Part shown: piece by piece, positions 52,757-60,244 of the stretch
Layout of the letters: every line of letters starts with the position of its first letter
How positions within the stretch are numbered: the first letter of the stretch is position 1
NCBI GenBank assembly: GCA_003512955.1
Contig: DOTG01000026.1
Location: 618,180-682,179 of the forward strand
Length of the DNA stretch: 64,000 nt
Direction: 5' to 3'
Source of the DNA: Marinilabiliales bacterium
Lineage (GTDB): Bacteria > Bacteroidota > Bacteroidia > Bacteroidales > SZUA-534
Program-made: the position numbers and the translations under genes
The notes under the pieces: generated by a model
Databases searched by the model: none
The model's input: only the letters and a program-made list of their open reading frames with translations
What the model was told of the DNA's origin: nothing

Positions 52757-53779
52757 TTAATCAACAAGAGTATTCCATTTGAATTTATCTTCCATTTCCC
52801 CGTATTGAATCCCTAATAGCCGTTCATACAACTGGGTTGATATGGATCCGGCTTTCCCGTCTTTGCTGAACACGTATTCTTTCCCATCATTTTGGGAATC
52901 CACAATTTTTCCGATGGGAGAAATTACGGCAGCCGTACCGCAGGCTCCACATTCGCTAAACTCCGATAATTCAGTCACAGGAATCGGGCGGCGTTCAACT
53001 TTCAGCCCCATATCCTCAGCTAAAACCATCAGGCTTTTGTTTGTGATGCTGGGCAAGATCGACGTTGATAAAGGGGTTACATATGTGTTGTTTTTAATTC
53101 CAAAAAAGTTAGCGGGGCCACATTCGTCGATGTATTTTTTTTCCTTGGCATCTAAGTAAAGGGCTGCTGAAAACCCTTCTTTATGTGCCCTCTCTCCGGA
53201 ACTTAAGCTGGCGGCATAGTTTCCCCCAACTTTATAAACCCCTGTTCCAAGGGGTGCAGCACGGTCGGCATCGCGCACAATTTGAATATTCACCGGTTTG
53301 AACCCCTCTTTAAAATAAGGGCCTACCGGAACACCGAACACCATAAAAAGATATTCATTGGCAGCCTTTACCCCAACCTGAGCTCCTGTACCAATAAGCA
53401 AAGGACGCAGGTAAAAAGAGGCTCCGTGTCCATAAGGTGGAACATAATCGCGGTTGAGTTCAATAACCTTTTTGCAGGCTCCCCAAAAAATTTCTTTAGG
53501 AACCTCTGGCATCAGAATCCCCTGGGCAGAATTTACCATCCGCTGGTGGTTTTCTTCCCAACGAAAAACCCGTATTTTATTGTCTTTCCCGCAAAATGCC
53601 TTGAGCCCTTCAAAAGCCTCTTGCCCATAATGTAGGCTAGTTGCGGCCATGTGCAAAGGAATATTCTCGGAGGACGATATTTCCAGTTCCCCCCATTTCC
53701 CATCTCTATAATAGCAACGGATGTTGTAATCGGTCTTACTATATCCAAAAGTTAATTTACTCCATTCGATATTTTTCAT
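52757..53779 (-). CDS. ilvE: Branched-chain amino acid aminotransferase
   Basis: 340 residues, fold-type IV PLP enzyme that interconverts leucine, isoleucine and valine with their 2-oxo acids. The PLP lysine is in GTGVYKVGGNYAASL, and the cofactor-binding ECGPANFFGIK and SEFSECGACGTAAVISPIG segments are present. The long form with YGQEAFEGLKAF is typical of Bacteroidota and eukaryote-like BCATs. It is a single gene, convergent with the adhesin and sharing its terminator. Confidence 0.95.
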   Translation of the reverse strand: MKNIEWSKLTFGYSKTDYNIRCYYRDGKWGELEISSSENIPLHMAATSLHYGQEAFEGLKAFCGKDNKIRVFRWEENHQRMVNSAQGILMPEVPKEIFWGACKKVIELNRDYVPPYGHGASFYLRPLLIGTGAQVGVKAANEYLFMVFGVPVGPYFKEGFKPVNIQIVRDADRAAPLGTGVYKVGGNYAASLSSGERAHKEGFSAALYLDAKEKKYIDECGPANFFGIKNNTYVTPLSTSILPSITNKSLMVLAEDMGLKVERRPIPVTELSEFSECGACGTAAVISPIGKIVDSQNDGKEYVFSKDGKAGSISTQLYERLLGIQYGEMEDKFKWNTLVD

Positions 53780-53891
53780 TGTTTTAGGTTTTAAAAGTTT
53801 TGCAATTGAAAAGCCATGGTAAAAATAGGCAATAATTAAATGGTGGCAAGTAGATTCAGAATGTTAAAAAATAGAAACACTGAAACAAAAA

Positions 53892-53908
53892 AACCGGCAG
53901 TGCCGGTT
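53892..53908 (-). terminator. Terminator of the Usp-like gene
   Basis: AACCGGCA-G-TGCCGGTT is a near-continuous palindrome (7-bp stem, AGT loop), followed on the minus strand by seven Ts. It lies 4 bases after the stop at 53913. Confidence 0.78.
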
Positions 53909-53912
53909 CCGT

Positions 53913-54752
53913 TTATCTAAAGCCCCCATATTTAATGATGGCCCCATTCCGGTTCACCACCATAATTGGGATTTTGTCTTCATAATTGGGATTTTCATCA
54001 ATAAACTTTTGATATTTTTTTACCATCATTACAATCAAGTCTGAATCAATGTTTTCAGCAAAACGGATGACTTCGTCCTGAAACTTTTTGTTCTTTTTGG
54101 CTGTTTTTATCCCATATATAATGTTTTTTTTATCAAGCGTCTTCTTGGTAAAATAGATATTGTTTGCCATATCTTTTTTCAAGTATTCTTCTTCAATGTA
54201 AGGCTTGATAATATTGATGTTGCAATTATAATACTTTGAAAGATAAACCACCCAATGCAACGTTTCTTTATAATTGCGGTCGCTATCCAAAGGCACTACA
54301 ATTTCTTTATAATAACTATGAGCCGGTTTTTCTTGGCAAACAATAAAAGGTATATCCAACCCTCTCAACCGGTTGACAATATCTTTCGGTTTAAATTGAA
54401 TTTTATCGGTTACCTTATAGGTTTTACCCGAAATGACCAGGTTTGCATTTGCATCACGAATCAATTTAAAAAAATGGTTTCTTGAAAAACCTAATTCTAC
54501 CGTCACAAATGGATTGATTTGATGTTGTTCCATGATCCTCTGTCCAACCACCCGCAACTTTTCCTTTTCTTCAGTAATAATCCTTTCTTTAACTGACTTT
54601 CCAGTAAAAAATCCCGGGCTTTCAAGGAATCGGGCTAACATGATATGATTGTTTACCTCCTTGGCAATCTGAATACCATGCAACAAAGCAAGTTCGCAAG
54701 ATTCTGTATAATCCCAGGGGATGATAATCATATCTTTTTGTTTTTTTGCCAT
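53913..54752 (-). CDS. Tandem universal-stress-protein-like protein
   Basis: 279 residues with two Usp-like halves. The first begins MIIIPWDYTESCELALLHGI, and the second IVVPLDSDRNYKETLHWVVYL near residue 150. Each has the strand-helix start of the alpha/beta Usp fold. The nucleotide-binding G-2x-G-9x-G(S/T) motif is not clear in either half, so it may not bind ATP. Usp proteins act in the cytoplasm under stress, and partners are unknown. It lies 40 bases after the cyclase-HD gene on the same strand and could be co-transcribed with it. Confidence 0.68.
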   Translation of the reverse strand: MAKKQKDMIIIPWDYTESCELALLHGIQIAKEVNNHIMLARFLESPGFFTGKSVKERIITEEKEKLRVVGQRIMEQHQINPFVTVELGFSRNHFFKLIRDANANLVISGKTYKVTDKIQFKPKDIVNRLRGLDIPFIVCQEKPAHSYYKEIVVPLDSDRNYKETLHWVVYLSKYYNCNINIIKPYIEEEYLKKDMANNIYFTKKTLDKKNIIYGIKTAKKNKKFQDEVIRFAENIDSDLIVMMVKKYQKFIDENPNYEDKIPIMVVNRNGAIIKYGGFR

Positions 54753-54792
54753 AGCTTAAAATTCCATTAATGTTGTTCCTTAATTTACAAAG

Positions 54793-56679
54793 TTAACTAT
54801 TTTCTTCAACTAACCTCCTAATTGCCTCTAATTGAATGTTTTTATTTACATCTCTAAATTTTTTGGCCGTTTCGGTAAAGTATTGATGTTTTTCAATAAA
54901 GGAAATCTGTATTTGATTCCATTTATTTATGTCGCCCTCAATAATCTTGTGTTCAGTAAGTTCCCGAAACAGGTTCCCGGAAACCGGAATAAAATCTACC
55001 CTCCCTAAATAATCCAAATCAGCATCACAGATTATTTGTTCCAATAAGTTTTTAGGACGGGGGGGGAGTTTTGTAACCATAATTAATTCGCTGATTTTCT
55101 CAATTTGCTCCCCGGTATAATCAAATTGTGGTAAAATTTCTTTTGAAATAACAACCCCAGCTTCCTCATGATCTTTGTAGGTGCGGATAAAACCGGTATC
55201 GTGGAAAAGGGCGGCTGTCTTCAACAGCAACAATTCTTCATCACTGATTTGTTCTCCCCGGCCAATCAATTCCACTTGAACCGTCACATCAATGGTATGT
55301 TTCAGGTTATGGTAATAAAGGTTCCGGGGAAGTTTCTCCTCAAGAATATTCATCACGTGCTCCTCCAAATCGTCGAAACGGACCAGTCCAAGCCGGATAT
55401 TGAATGTTTTATTAGGTTTGATACCGATTCCATCCACCGAAAGTGCGGGCCGGAAACCCTCGATAAAATACATGTCAATTTCACCTTTGTACTTTACAGG
55501 CATCTTGCCCCGGTACTTACATAAAAAATAATCTTTTACCAATTCATAAGTCATCCCGGTGATATTTACCTTACCGATTTCGCCCGATGCTTCCATGCGG
55601 CTGGCAATATTTACGGTATCACCCCAAATTTCGAGACGCTTTTTATTGTTGGTTGAATTGCTGAAAACCGGGCCGGTGTGGATACCCATGCGTAGATCCC
55701 ATATTTTCTGATTTTTGGCTTCATACTGATCTTTGAGCATCATCATGTATTGCTGCATTTCAAAAGCCGCCAAAACTACCTCGATGGGGTTGGTCCGGTT
55801 TTTCTGTGGAATCCCTCCCGCGCAAATATAGGAATCACCAATGGTTTTTATTTTTTCGATATGGAACCGTTGAACCACCTCATCAAACTCAAAGAAGAAT
55901 CGGTCCAGGTCGTCAATCAACCGATCGGCATCCTCCTGATCGGCAATTTTTGTAAATCCCAATATATTTGAAAACAAGACGGTGACCATCTTATATCTCA
56001 GCGTCTTATCCTTGGTAGTTTCTTTCAGCTTCTCAAAATCCTCTTTAGGAAGATAATTGGTTAGCAATTCCTCATATTTGGTCTTTTGTTCCGAAAGTTC
56101 TTTCGTCCGGTTGCTAATTTCTGTTTCCAGGATATATTTTTCACGCGATACCCGCAGATCTGTCCAAAAATACAATAACAACGCGGCACCGATAAACAGG
56201 AGGGAATAAAGGATCCATGCCGTCCATGTATTAAAAATTCCGTAAGGGGCACTTATTTTTATGACTTCGGAATATAAGTTTCCATCCCTGGATTGTGCTT
56301 CGGCAGTCAGTGATACTTCCGGCCCTTTGATATTGTGCAGTTCTTTAATCGGGTACAATGTCCACACGGCAGATTCCGGTTTATCGTCTAAATAAAAACG
56401 ATACCGGTAAAGGTTGTATTCTTTTATGTAAGCAGAATCTATTTGTACAAAAAGAGCCTGATTTAATACGTTATTGTTCAAAGTAATTGACCGGGTTCCG
56501 TTGTCTTTTTGCTTCTCAGGCACGATAACGGTGGTGTCGTCGAACGTCACTGTTCCAATTAGCGAAGAATGCTGTGCAACAAGGGCAAATGGATGTCCTA
56601 TTGCAAAAAGTAAAATGGCCGCCATCAAAAAACGATGGAACCCTTTTTTGGGAGAAATTTTTCGCAGAAACATTTTCAT
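54793..56679 (-). CDS. Membrane class III adenylate/guanylate cyclase with C-terminal HD domain
   Basis: 628 residues. An N-terminal signal/anchor helix (about 14-34), a beta-rich periplasmic domain and a second membrane helix (about 150-172) lead through a coiled coil to a class III cyclase domain (about 225-410): VTVLFSNILGFTKIAD, IEKIKTIGDSYICAGG, LRMGIHTGPVF and IWGDTVNIASRMEASGE. The second metal Asp (282) and the Asn/Arg pair of the active site are present, but the first metal Asp is Asn238. An HD domain follows (about 455-625; LKTAALFHDTGFIRTY, ICDADLDYLGR), which may hydrolyse a cyclic or other nucleotide. A cyclase joined to an HD domain suggests a switch that makes and removes a signal. 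Its activity is doubtful because of Asn238. Confidence 0.88.
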   Translation of the reverse strand: MKMFLRKISPKKGFHRFLMAAILLFAIGHPFALVAQHSSLIGTVTFDDTTVIVPEKQKDNGTRSITLNNNVLNQALFVQIDSAYIKEYNLYRYRFYLDDKPESAVWTLYPIKELHNIKGPEVSLTAEAQSRDGNLYSEVIKISAPYGIFNTWTAWILYSLLFIGAALLLYFWTDLRVSREKYILETEISNRTKELSEQKTKYEELLTNYLPKEDFEKLKETTKDKTLRYKMVTVLFSNILGFTKIADQEDADRLIDDLDRFFFEFDEVVQRFHIEKIKTIGDSYICAGGIPQKNRTNPIEVVLAAFEMQQYMMMLKDQYEAKNQKIWDLRMGIHTGPVFSNSTNNKKRLEIWGDTVNIASRMEASGEIGKVNITGMTYELVKDYFLCKYRGKMPVKYKGEIDMYFIEGFRPALSVDGIGIKPNKTFNIRLGLVRFDDLEEHVMNILEEKLPRNLYYHNLKHTIDVTVQVELIGRGEQISDEELLLLKTAALFHDTGFIRTYKDHEEAGVVISKEILPQFDYTGEQIEKISELIMVTKLPPRPKNLLEQIICDADLDYLGRVDFIPVSGNLFRELTEHKIIEGDINKWNQIQISFIEKHQYFTETAKKFRDVNKNIQLEAIRRLVEENS

Positions 56680-56786
56680 TTAACCTAATTTGGAATGAAT
56701 ATACTAGCATTATTTTGAATTATCAAATTAATTCCTTTATAGACCTGTTTGTTCAAGCCAACAGCACTTTTTTTTTGACTAAAAAC

Positions 56787-56815
56787 GAGAAAGCCGCATT
56801 TAACGCGGCTTTCTC
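56787..56815 (-). terminator. Terminator of the sigma/anti-sigma/OMP operon
   Basis: GAGAAAGCCGC (56787-56797) pairs perfectly with GCGGCTTTCTC (56805-56815) around a 7-nt loop, followed on the minus strand by GTTTTTAG. It lies about 175 bases after the OMP stop codon. Confidence 0.75.
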
Positions 56816-56888
56816 TTCCTGATTTGTAAGTGTATATTTTAAATGTTTAAGTTTGTTCGTCCCCCCGAAAACGGAGAAAATCTAAATT

Positions 56889-56969
56889 AGTCATCCGATA
56901 AATTCATAATTAATTAGGTTACCAGATTTATTTGCTTGTATTTTTTGCAACAACATTTATCGGATGACT
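56889..56969. repeat. 15-bp perfect inverted repeat after the OMP gene
   Basis: AGTCATCCGATAAAT (56889-56903) is complementary to ATTTATCGGATGACT (56955-56969), with a 51-nt loop. CCCCCG and CGGGGG beyond the arms can extend the pairing with an internal loop. It lies in the 3' untranslated part of the leftward operon, before the terminator. Confidence 0.7.
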
Positions 56970-56989
56970 TTTCCGGGGGAACCCCATGT

Positions 56990-57988
56990 TTAGAAATTTA
57001 AGGATACTCCCATGCAATAGGGATAAAGTTCCGGCCCTTGATTCTCTTTGAAAAGTGGAGTCAGGTTGTAAGTAGCATAGATGCCAAAATCGCCATATCC
57101 GGCACGGGCTGTTAAGTTAGCTGCAAAATGAGATATGTAAAAATCGCTATGATTTTTAGTTTTATTATCCGATTCGGTAATGGTTTTAGTATGTGCTCCT
57201 AATTTTAAAGAGCCCTCAACACCGGCTGCCAAATACAGCTCCTTTGATTGAATGGGAATTTGAACTTCCAACAACAACGGAATAGTCAAGTAAGAGATCG
57301 TTAATTTGCTTTTTGAATAATTCTGACTCGAATCATACTTATATTCTAAAGAATCCGCTCCTTTTATTAATATTAAATTGGTATTTGAGAATTTGTAATT
57401 ATTCCATCGGATACCAACTCCTGTAACTAAACCCACGCGGTGTTTGATCAAGTTAATTCCTAAATCGGCTACATTTAAATCTACCTGGTACGAAATGTTG
57501 GTGTTTAAGTCCATGTATCTATAATCCGATGGAAGTGACAGAGAATAATCAGCAGCGGCATAATTATTTAAGCCCATAGCAAAACCGGCCCAATGGGGTT
57601 CAAAACCATCTTTTTTTGACCTTTTGTGTTTGTTTTTGTGTTTATCTCCGAAATCTTCGCCTTTCCAATCCCAGGAATCATCATCGCTTTCGTTTTCCCA
57701 TTCTTCTTTATCTATCACAATGTCTTTTCCATCTTCCATTACCGATATTTTCATTTTACCAATCCGGATAGTGGTAGTGTCGGTGGCCGATTTTCTGGGA
57801 CTTAACGAATCCAATTCGGATTCAATGTCGGCAAAATCTGCGGGATCGGTTACCTGACTGCTTGTGTCAATTTTTGCCCCTCCTTCAGGGATGGTGTCAT
57901 TGACTTGCCAATTAGTTGCAAAAACAGATGCACTTGAAATGTTTAAAGATATAATTGACATAATGATTATTAACAATTTGTTATTCAT
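56990..57988 (-). CDS. Outer-membrane beta-barrel protein, PorT-like
   Basis: 332 residues: signal peptide (about 1-24), a charged, probably unstructured stretch (about 60-125) with WENESDDDSWDW and KHKNKHKRSKKDG, then a small beta-barrel (about 130-332). The barrel carries alternating strands such as ISYLTIPLLLEVQIPI and GIYATYNLTPLFKE, as in the PorT/outer membrane beta-barrel family. It is the third gene of the operon with the anti-sigma-like protein (16-base gap) and the ECF sigma factor, so it may be a target or a sensor of that system. No enzymatic function is expected. Confidence 0.78.
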   Translation of the reverse strand: MNNKLLIIIMSIISLNISSASVFATNWQVNDTIPEGGAKIDTSSQVTDPADFADIESELDSLSPRKSATDTTTIRIGKMKISVMEDGKDIVIDKEEWENESDDDSWDWKGEDFGDKHKNKHKRSKKDGFEPHWAGFAMGLNNYAAADYSLSLPSDYRYMDLNTNISYQVDLNVADLGINLIKHRVGLVTGVGIRWNNYKFSNTNLILIKGADSLEYKYDSSQNYSKSKLTISYLTIPLLLEVQIPIQSKELYLAAGVEGSLKLGAHTKTITESDNKTKNHSDFYISHFAANLTARAGYGDFGIYATYNLTPLFKENQGPELYPYCMGVSLNF

Positions 57989-58003
57989 AGTTGTAAGAAT
58001 TAG

Positions 58004-59263
58004 TTAGTCATTTTTTTTTGATTCAACTTGTGTGGTAAAAGCAAAATATCTGCTGTTAAAAGCAATTTTGGTTTTATCATCGTTGGCTGCTTTTTCAACG
58101 GTAAGTTCCGTATTTGTTAATTTTGTTATTCCTTTTATCCCTGCCTGTGTTAGATTCCATAACAGACTTTTTTTCGAATCATCTTCGGAAGGAACAACCT
58201 CCAGATTTGCAGAATGTAAATCATCCTCCATTGTGTTACTTATGGCCAATTGCAAGTTCCTGCTTTCGGCCATCAATTCTTTACAGAGATGGCATTCAAG
58301 TTCAGAGACTTCGATAGGTTTCACGCGGGTTAATCCCTCCGACGCCATTTGTTTTTCTAACATTTTTGGAGTTGAAACAACATTCACTTTCTGATACCCA
58401 AATGGGTCCGCCAGAAGGGGGTTTTTCAATTGGTTTTTAACTTCCGCAGATTCCTTGTCTGTTGACAAAGCGTTGACGTTTATTGTTCCAGTTGGCTGCT
58501 TGTTTCCTGAAAGAATACTTGTGGCTACCGTCGTTGTGGAAGTATCAATTTGGCTGGTATAAAAAAGCATGGCCCCAAAGACCAATACAGCGGCTGCGGA
58601 AGAAGTAAAGGTCAGGACTTTTTTTGTTTTGCTTGTGAGCAGTGTAAATCGCTTGAGTTGCCTTTTTTGTGGATAAAAAATAGAGACCTCTGGAACCAAC
58701 CGGGTTTTATAGAACAAATCCAAAACCCGTTTTTGTTCCGGGTGTTCCATCAAATATCCATTTAGGGCAATCAACCCCTTTTGATCGAGCCATCCCTCCA
58801 AACTAGCCACACAATACGACTCAAAATTGGAACCGGTCACTTCATGCTCTTGAAGGTCGCGTGTCAGAAACAATTTCTCGTTAAAGGTCTCTGTGGTTGG
58901 TTTAAGGATGGTTTTCTTAAAAAATTCCAGTTCTTTTGTCTTGGCTGCATCAGTTCGAACTGAATCCAGAAAAAGGAAAATCTCTGAATCCGGCATGAAC
59001 TGTTCCACATAGGCGACACATTTTTGTTGAAACAATTCGGAATGTGCTTCCATGTGTGAGAACGGAATTTTTTTTAAATCCGATTTGGTAGGGAATAAAA
59101 TGTGCGGTTCTTCAACTGTGCCCTCCCGGTAAGCCTCGAATTCTTCGCGGATATCGGGATTAGCTGCAAGGAAATGCTCCATTTCCCTTACCTCCGAAGC
59201 AGGTAAAGTTCCATCGGCATAATCAACCAAAAAAGATTCGTAATTGTTTCTAGTAATCATCAT
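58004..59263 (-). CDS. Anti-sigma-factor-like membrane protein with three tandem N-terminal modules
   Basis: 419 residues. One membrane helix (about 216-235) divides it into a cytoplasmic N-terminal part and a periplasmic C-terminal part (about 236-419). The N-terminus begins YESFLVDYADGTLPASEV, the usual start of Bacteroidota anti-sigma proteins. The same about 58-residue pattern recurs three times: residues 8-65, 78-135 and 147-205. Each ends in a LFPTKSDLKK-, FNEKLFLTR- or FYPQKRQLKR-like motif. It lies 31 bases after the ECF sigma gene and 16 before the OMP gene. It probably holds the sigma factor at the membrane until a periplasmic signal releases it (family knowledge plus inference). 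No zinc-binding HxxxCxxC motif is seen. Confidence 0.72.
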   Translation of the reverse strand: MMITRNNYESFLVDYADGTLPASEVREMEHFLAANPDIREEFEAYREGTVEEPHILFPTKSDLKKIPFSHMEAHSELFQQKCVAYVEQFMPDSEIFLFLDSVRTDAAKTKELEFFKKTILKPTTETFNEKLFLTRDLQEHEVTGSNFESYCVASLEGWLDQKGLIALNGYLMEHPEQKRVLDLFYKTRLVPEVSIFYPQKRQLKRFTLLTSKTKKVLTFTSSAAAVLVFGAMLFYTSQIDTSTTTVATSILSGNKQPTGTINVNALSTDKESAEVKNQLKNPLLADPFGYQKVNVVSTPKMLEKQMASEGLTRVKPIEVSELECHLCKELMAESRNLQLAISNTMEDDLHSANLEVVPSEDDSKKSLLWNLTQAGIKGITKLTNTELTVEKAANDDKTKIAFNSRYFAFTTQVESKKND

Positions 59264-59294
59264 GCAATTGATTCATAAATGGTTTTGGTGCCGA

Positions 59295-59780
59295 TTAAAT
59301 AACAGCATCCACACTTCCTATGTATTCTTTTAAAAACACCCGGGCCCTGAAGATGTAAACTTTTACCTGCGCTTCACTCAGCCCTGTAATTTCTCCAATC
59401 TCTTGGTATGAGTACCCTTCATAGTCGCGGAGCATGATTAAGGAACGTTGCGTTTCGTTCAGTTTACTCAATGCCTCGTTGAGTATCTCGCTCAAGTCGG
59501 AGTATTGTTTGCTGTGGGAATATTTGTCTTCTCGCACATTTTCGAAATCGGTCATCCGTTTTTCTTTGCGGATAAGGTCAATCATCGTGTGATAGGCGGC
59601 AGTAAAGATGTAACTCTTTACTTTCAGGAAATTCACATTTCCGGCATTTACCCACAGCTTTTCAAATGTATCCTGAACAATGTCTTTTGCTTTTTCTGAA
59701 TCTTTAATGTTTTTCAGAATAAACCGGTACACACCATCGGAATACAAATCGACCGCCTTGTTGTAATCTTCTATGTTCAT
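59295..59780 (-). CDS. ECF-type RNA polymerase sigma factor
   Basis: About 161 residues from the start chosen at 59780 (MNIEDYNKAVDLYSDGVYRF). An upstream in-frame ATG at 59801 is possible. Region 2 shows DIVQDTFEKLWVN and VKSYIFTAAYHTMIDLIRK. Region 4 shows LNETQRSLIMLRDYEGYSYQEIGEITGLSEAQVKVYIFRARVFLK, here cited only as a helix-turn-helix with the usual spacing. It would direct RNA polymerase to an envelope- or stress-related set of genes. It is first in an operon with the anti-sigma-like protein and the OMP, the standard ECF arrangement. Confidence 0.92.
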   Translation of the reverse strand: MNIEDYNKAVDLYSDGVYRFILKNIKDSEKAKDIVQDTFEKLWVNAGNVNFLKVKSYIFTAAYHTMIDLIRKEKRMTDFENVREDKYSHSKQYSDLSEILNEALSKLNETQRSLIMLRDYEGYSYQEIGEITGLSEAQVKVYIFRARVFLKEYIGSVDAVI

Positions 59781-60244
59781 TTTTTTAATGGCTTCCCACA
59801 AGTGACGGAAAGCTCTTTTTTTTGTTACACGGCAATTGTTTTTTTATTTTTCCCTCCAATAAACATCGCAATTTAAGGTGCTTTTTTTAAGTTGAACGAT
59901 GCTGCCGGAAAGAAGTATTGTTGGAAGTAAAACTTGTCGGACTAACTGATTTAGTTTGGGTTAACCCCGATATAGAAATTGCTTGCAGAAATCATCTGTA
60001 CAACAGCAAATTTTGATTCGATGGCTTTTCGTTAAGAGGAGGTTTATAAGTGACAATTAATATTTACCTCAATGTACCCGGAAAAAATGCAAAGGGCTGC
60101 AGAGCAGTGAATGGTTAAATGGCCACAGGGTATCAAGGTTGAATAGTTGGAAGAATAGAAAATGTGCTAATTGGCTAATTGTCTTTGGTCTCTAAATCTC
60201 AAGTCTCATATCTCTTGTCTTGTCTAAAAAACTACCGATCTTTT
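59781..60244. other. Intergenic region between the SpoIIE protein gene and the ECF sigma operon
   Basis: These 464 bases hold the sigma operon promoter but no exact minus-strand TAnnTTTG. Near 60195-60230 are degenerate TCTC-rich phrases (tctcaagtctcatatctcttgtc) of a type often seen in non-coding Bacteroidota DNA. No gene is seen. Confidence 0.45.

Noticed and set aside
59781..60244. Possible tRNA or small RNA in the gap before the sigma operon
   Set aside because: No cloverleaf or T-loop-like sequence was found by eye, only AT-rich and TCTC-rich filler.
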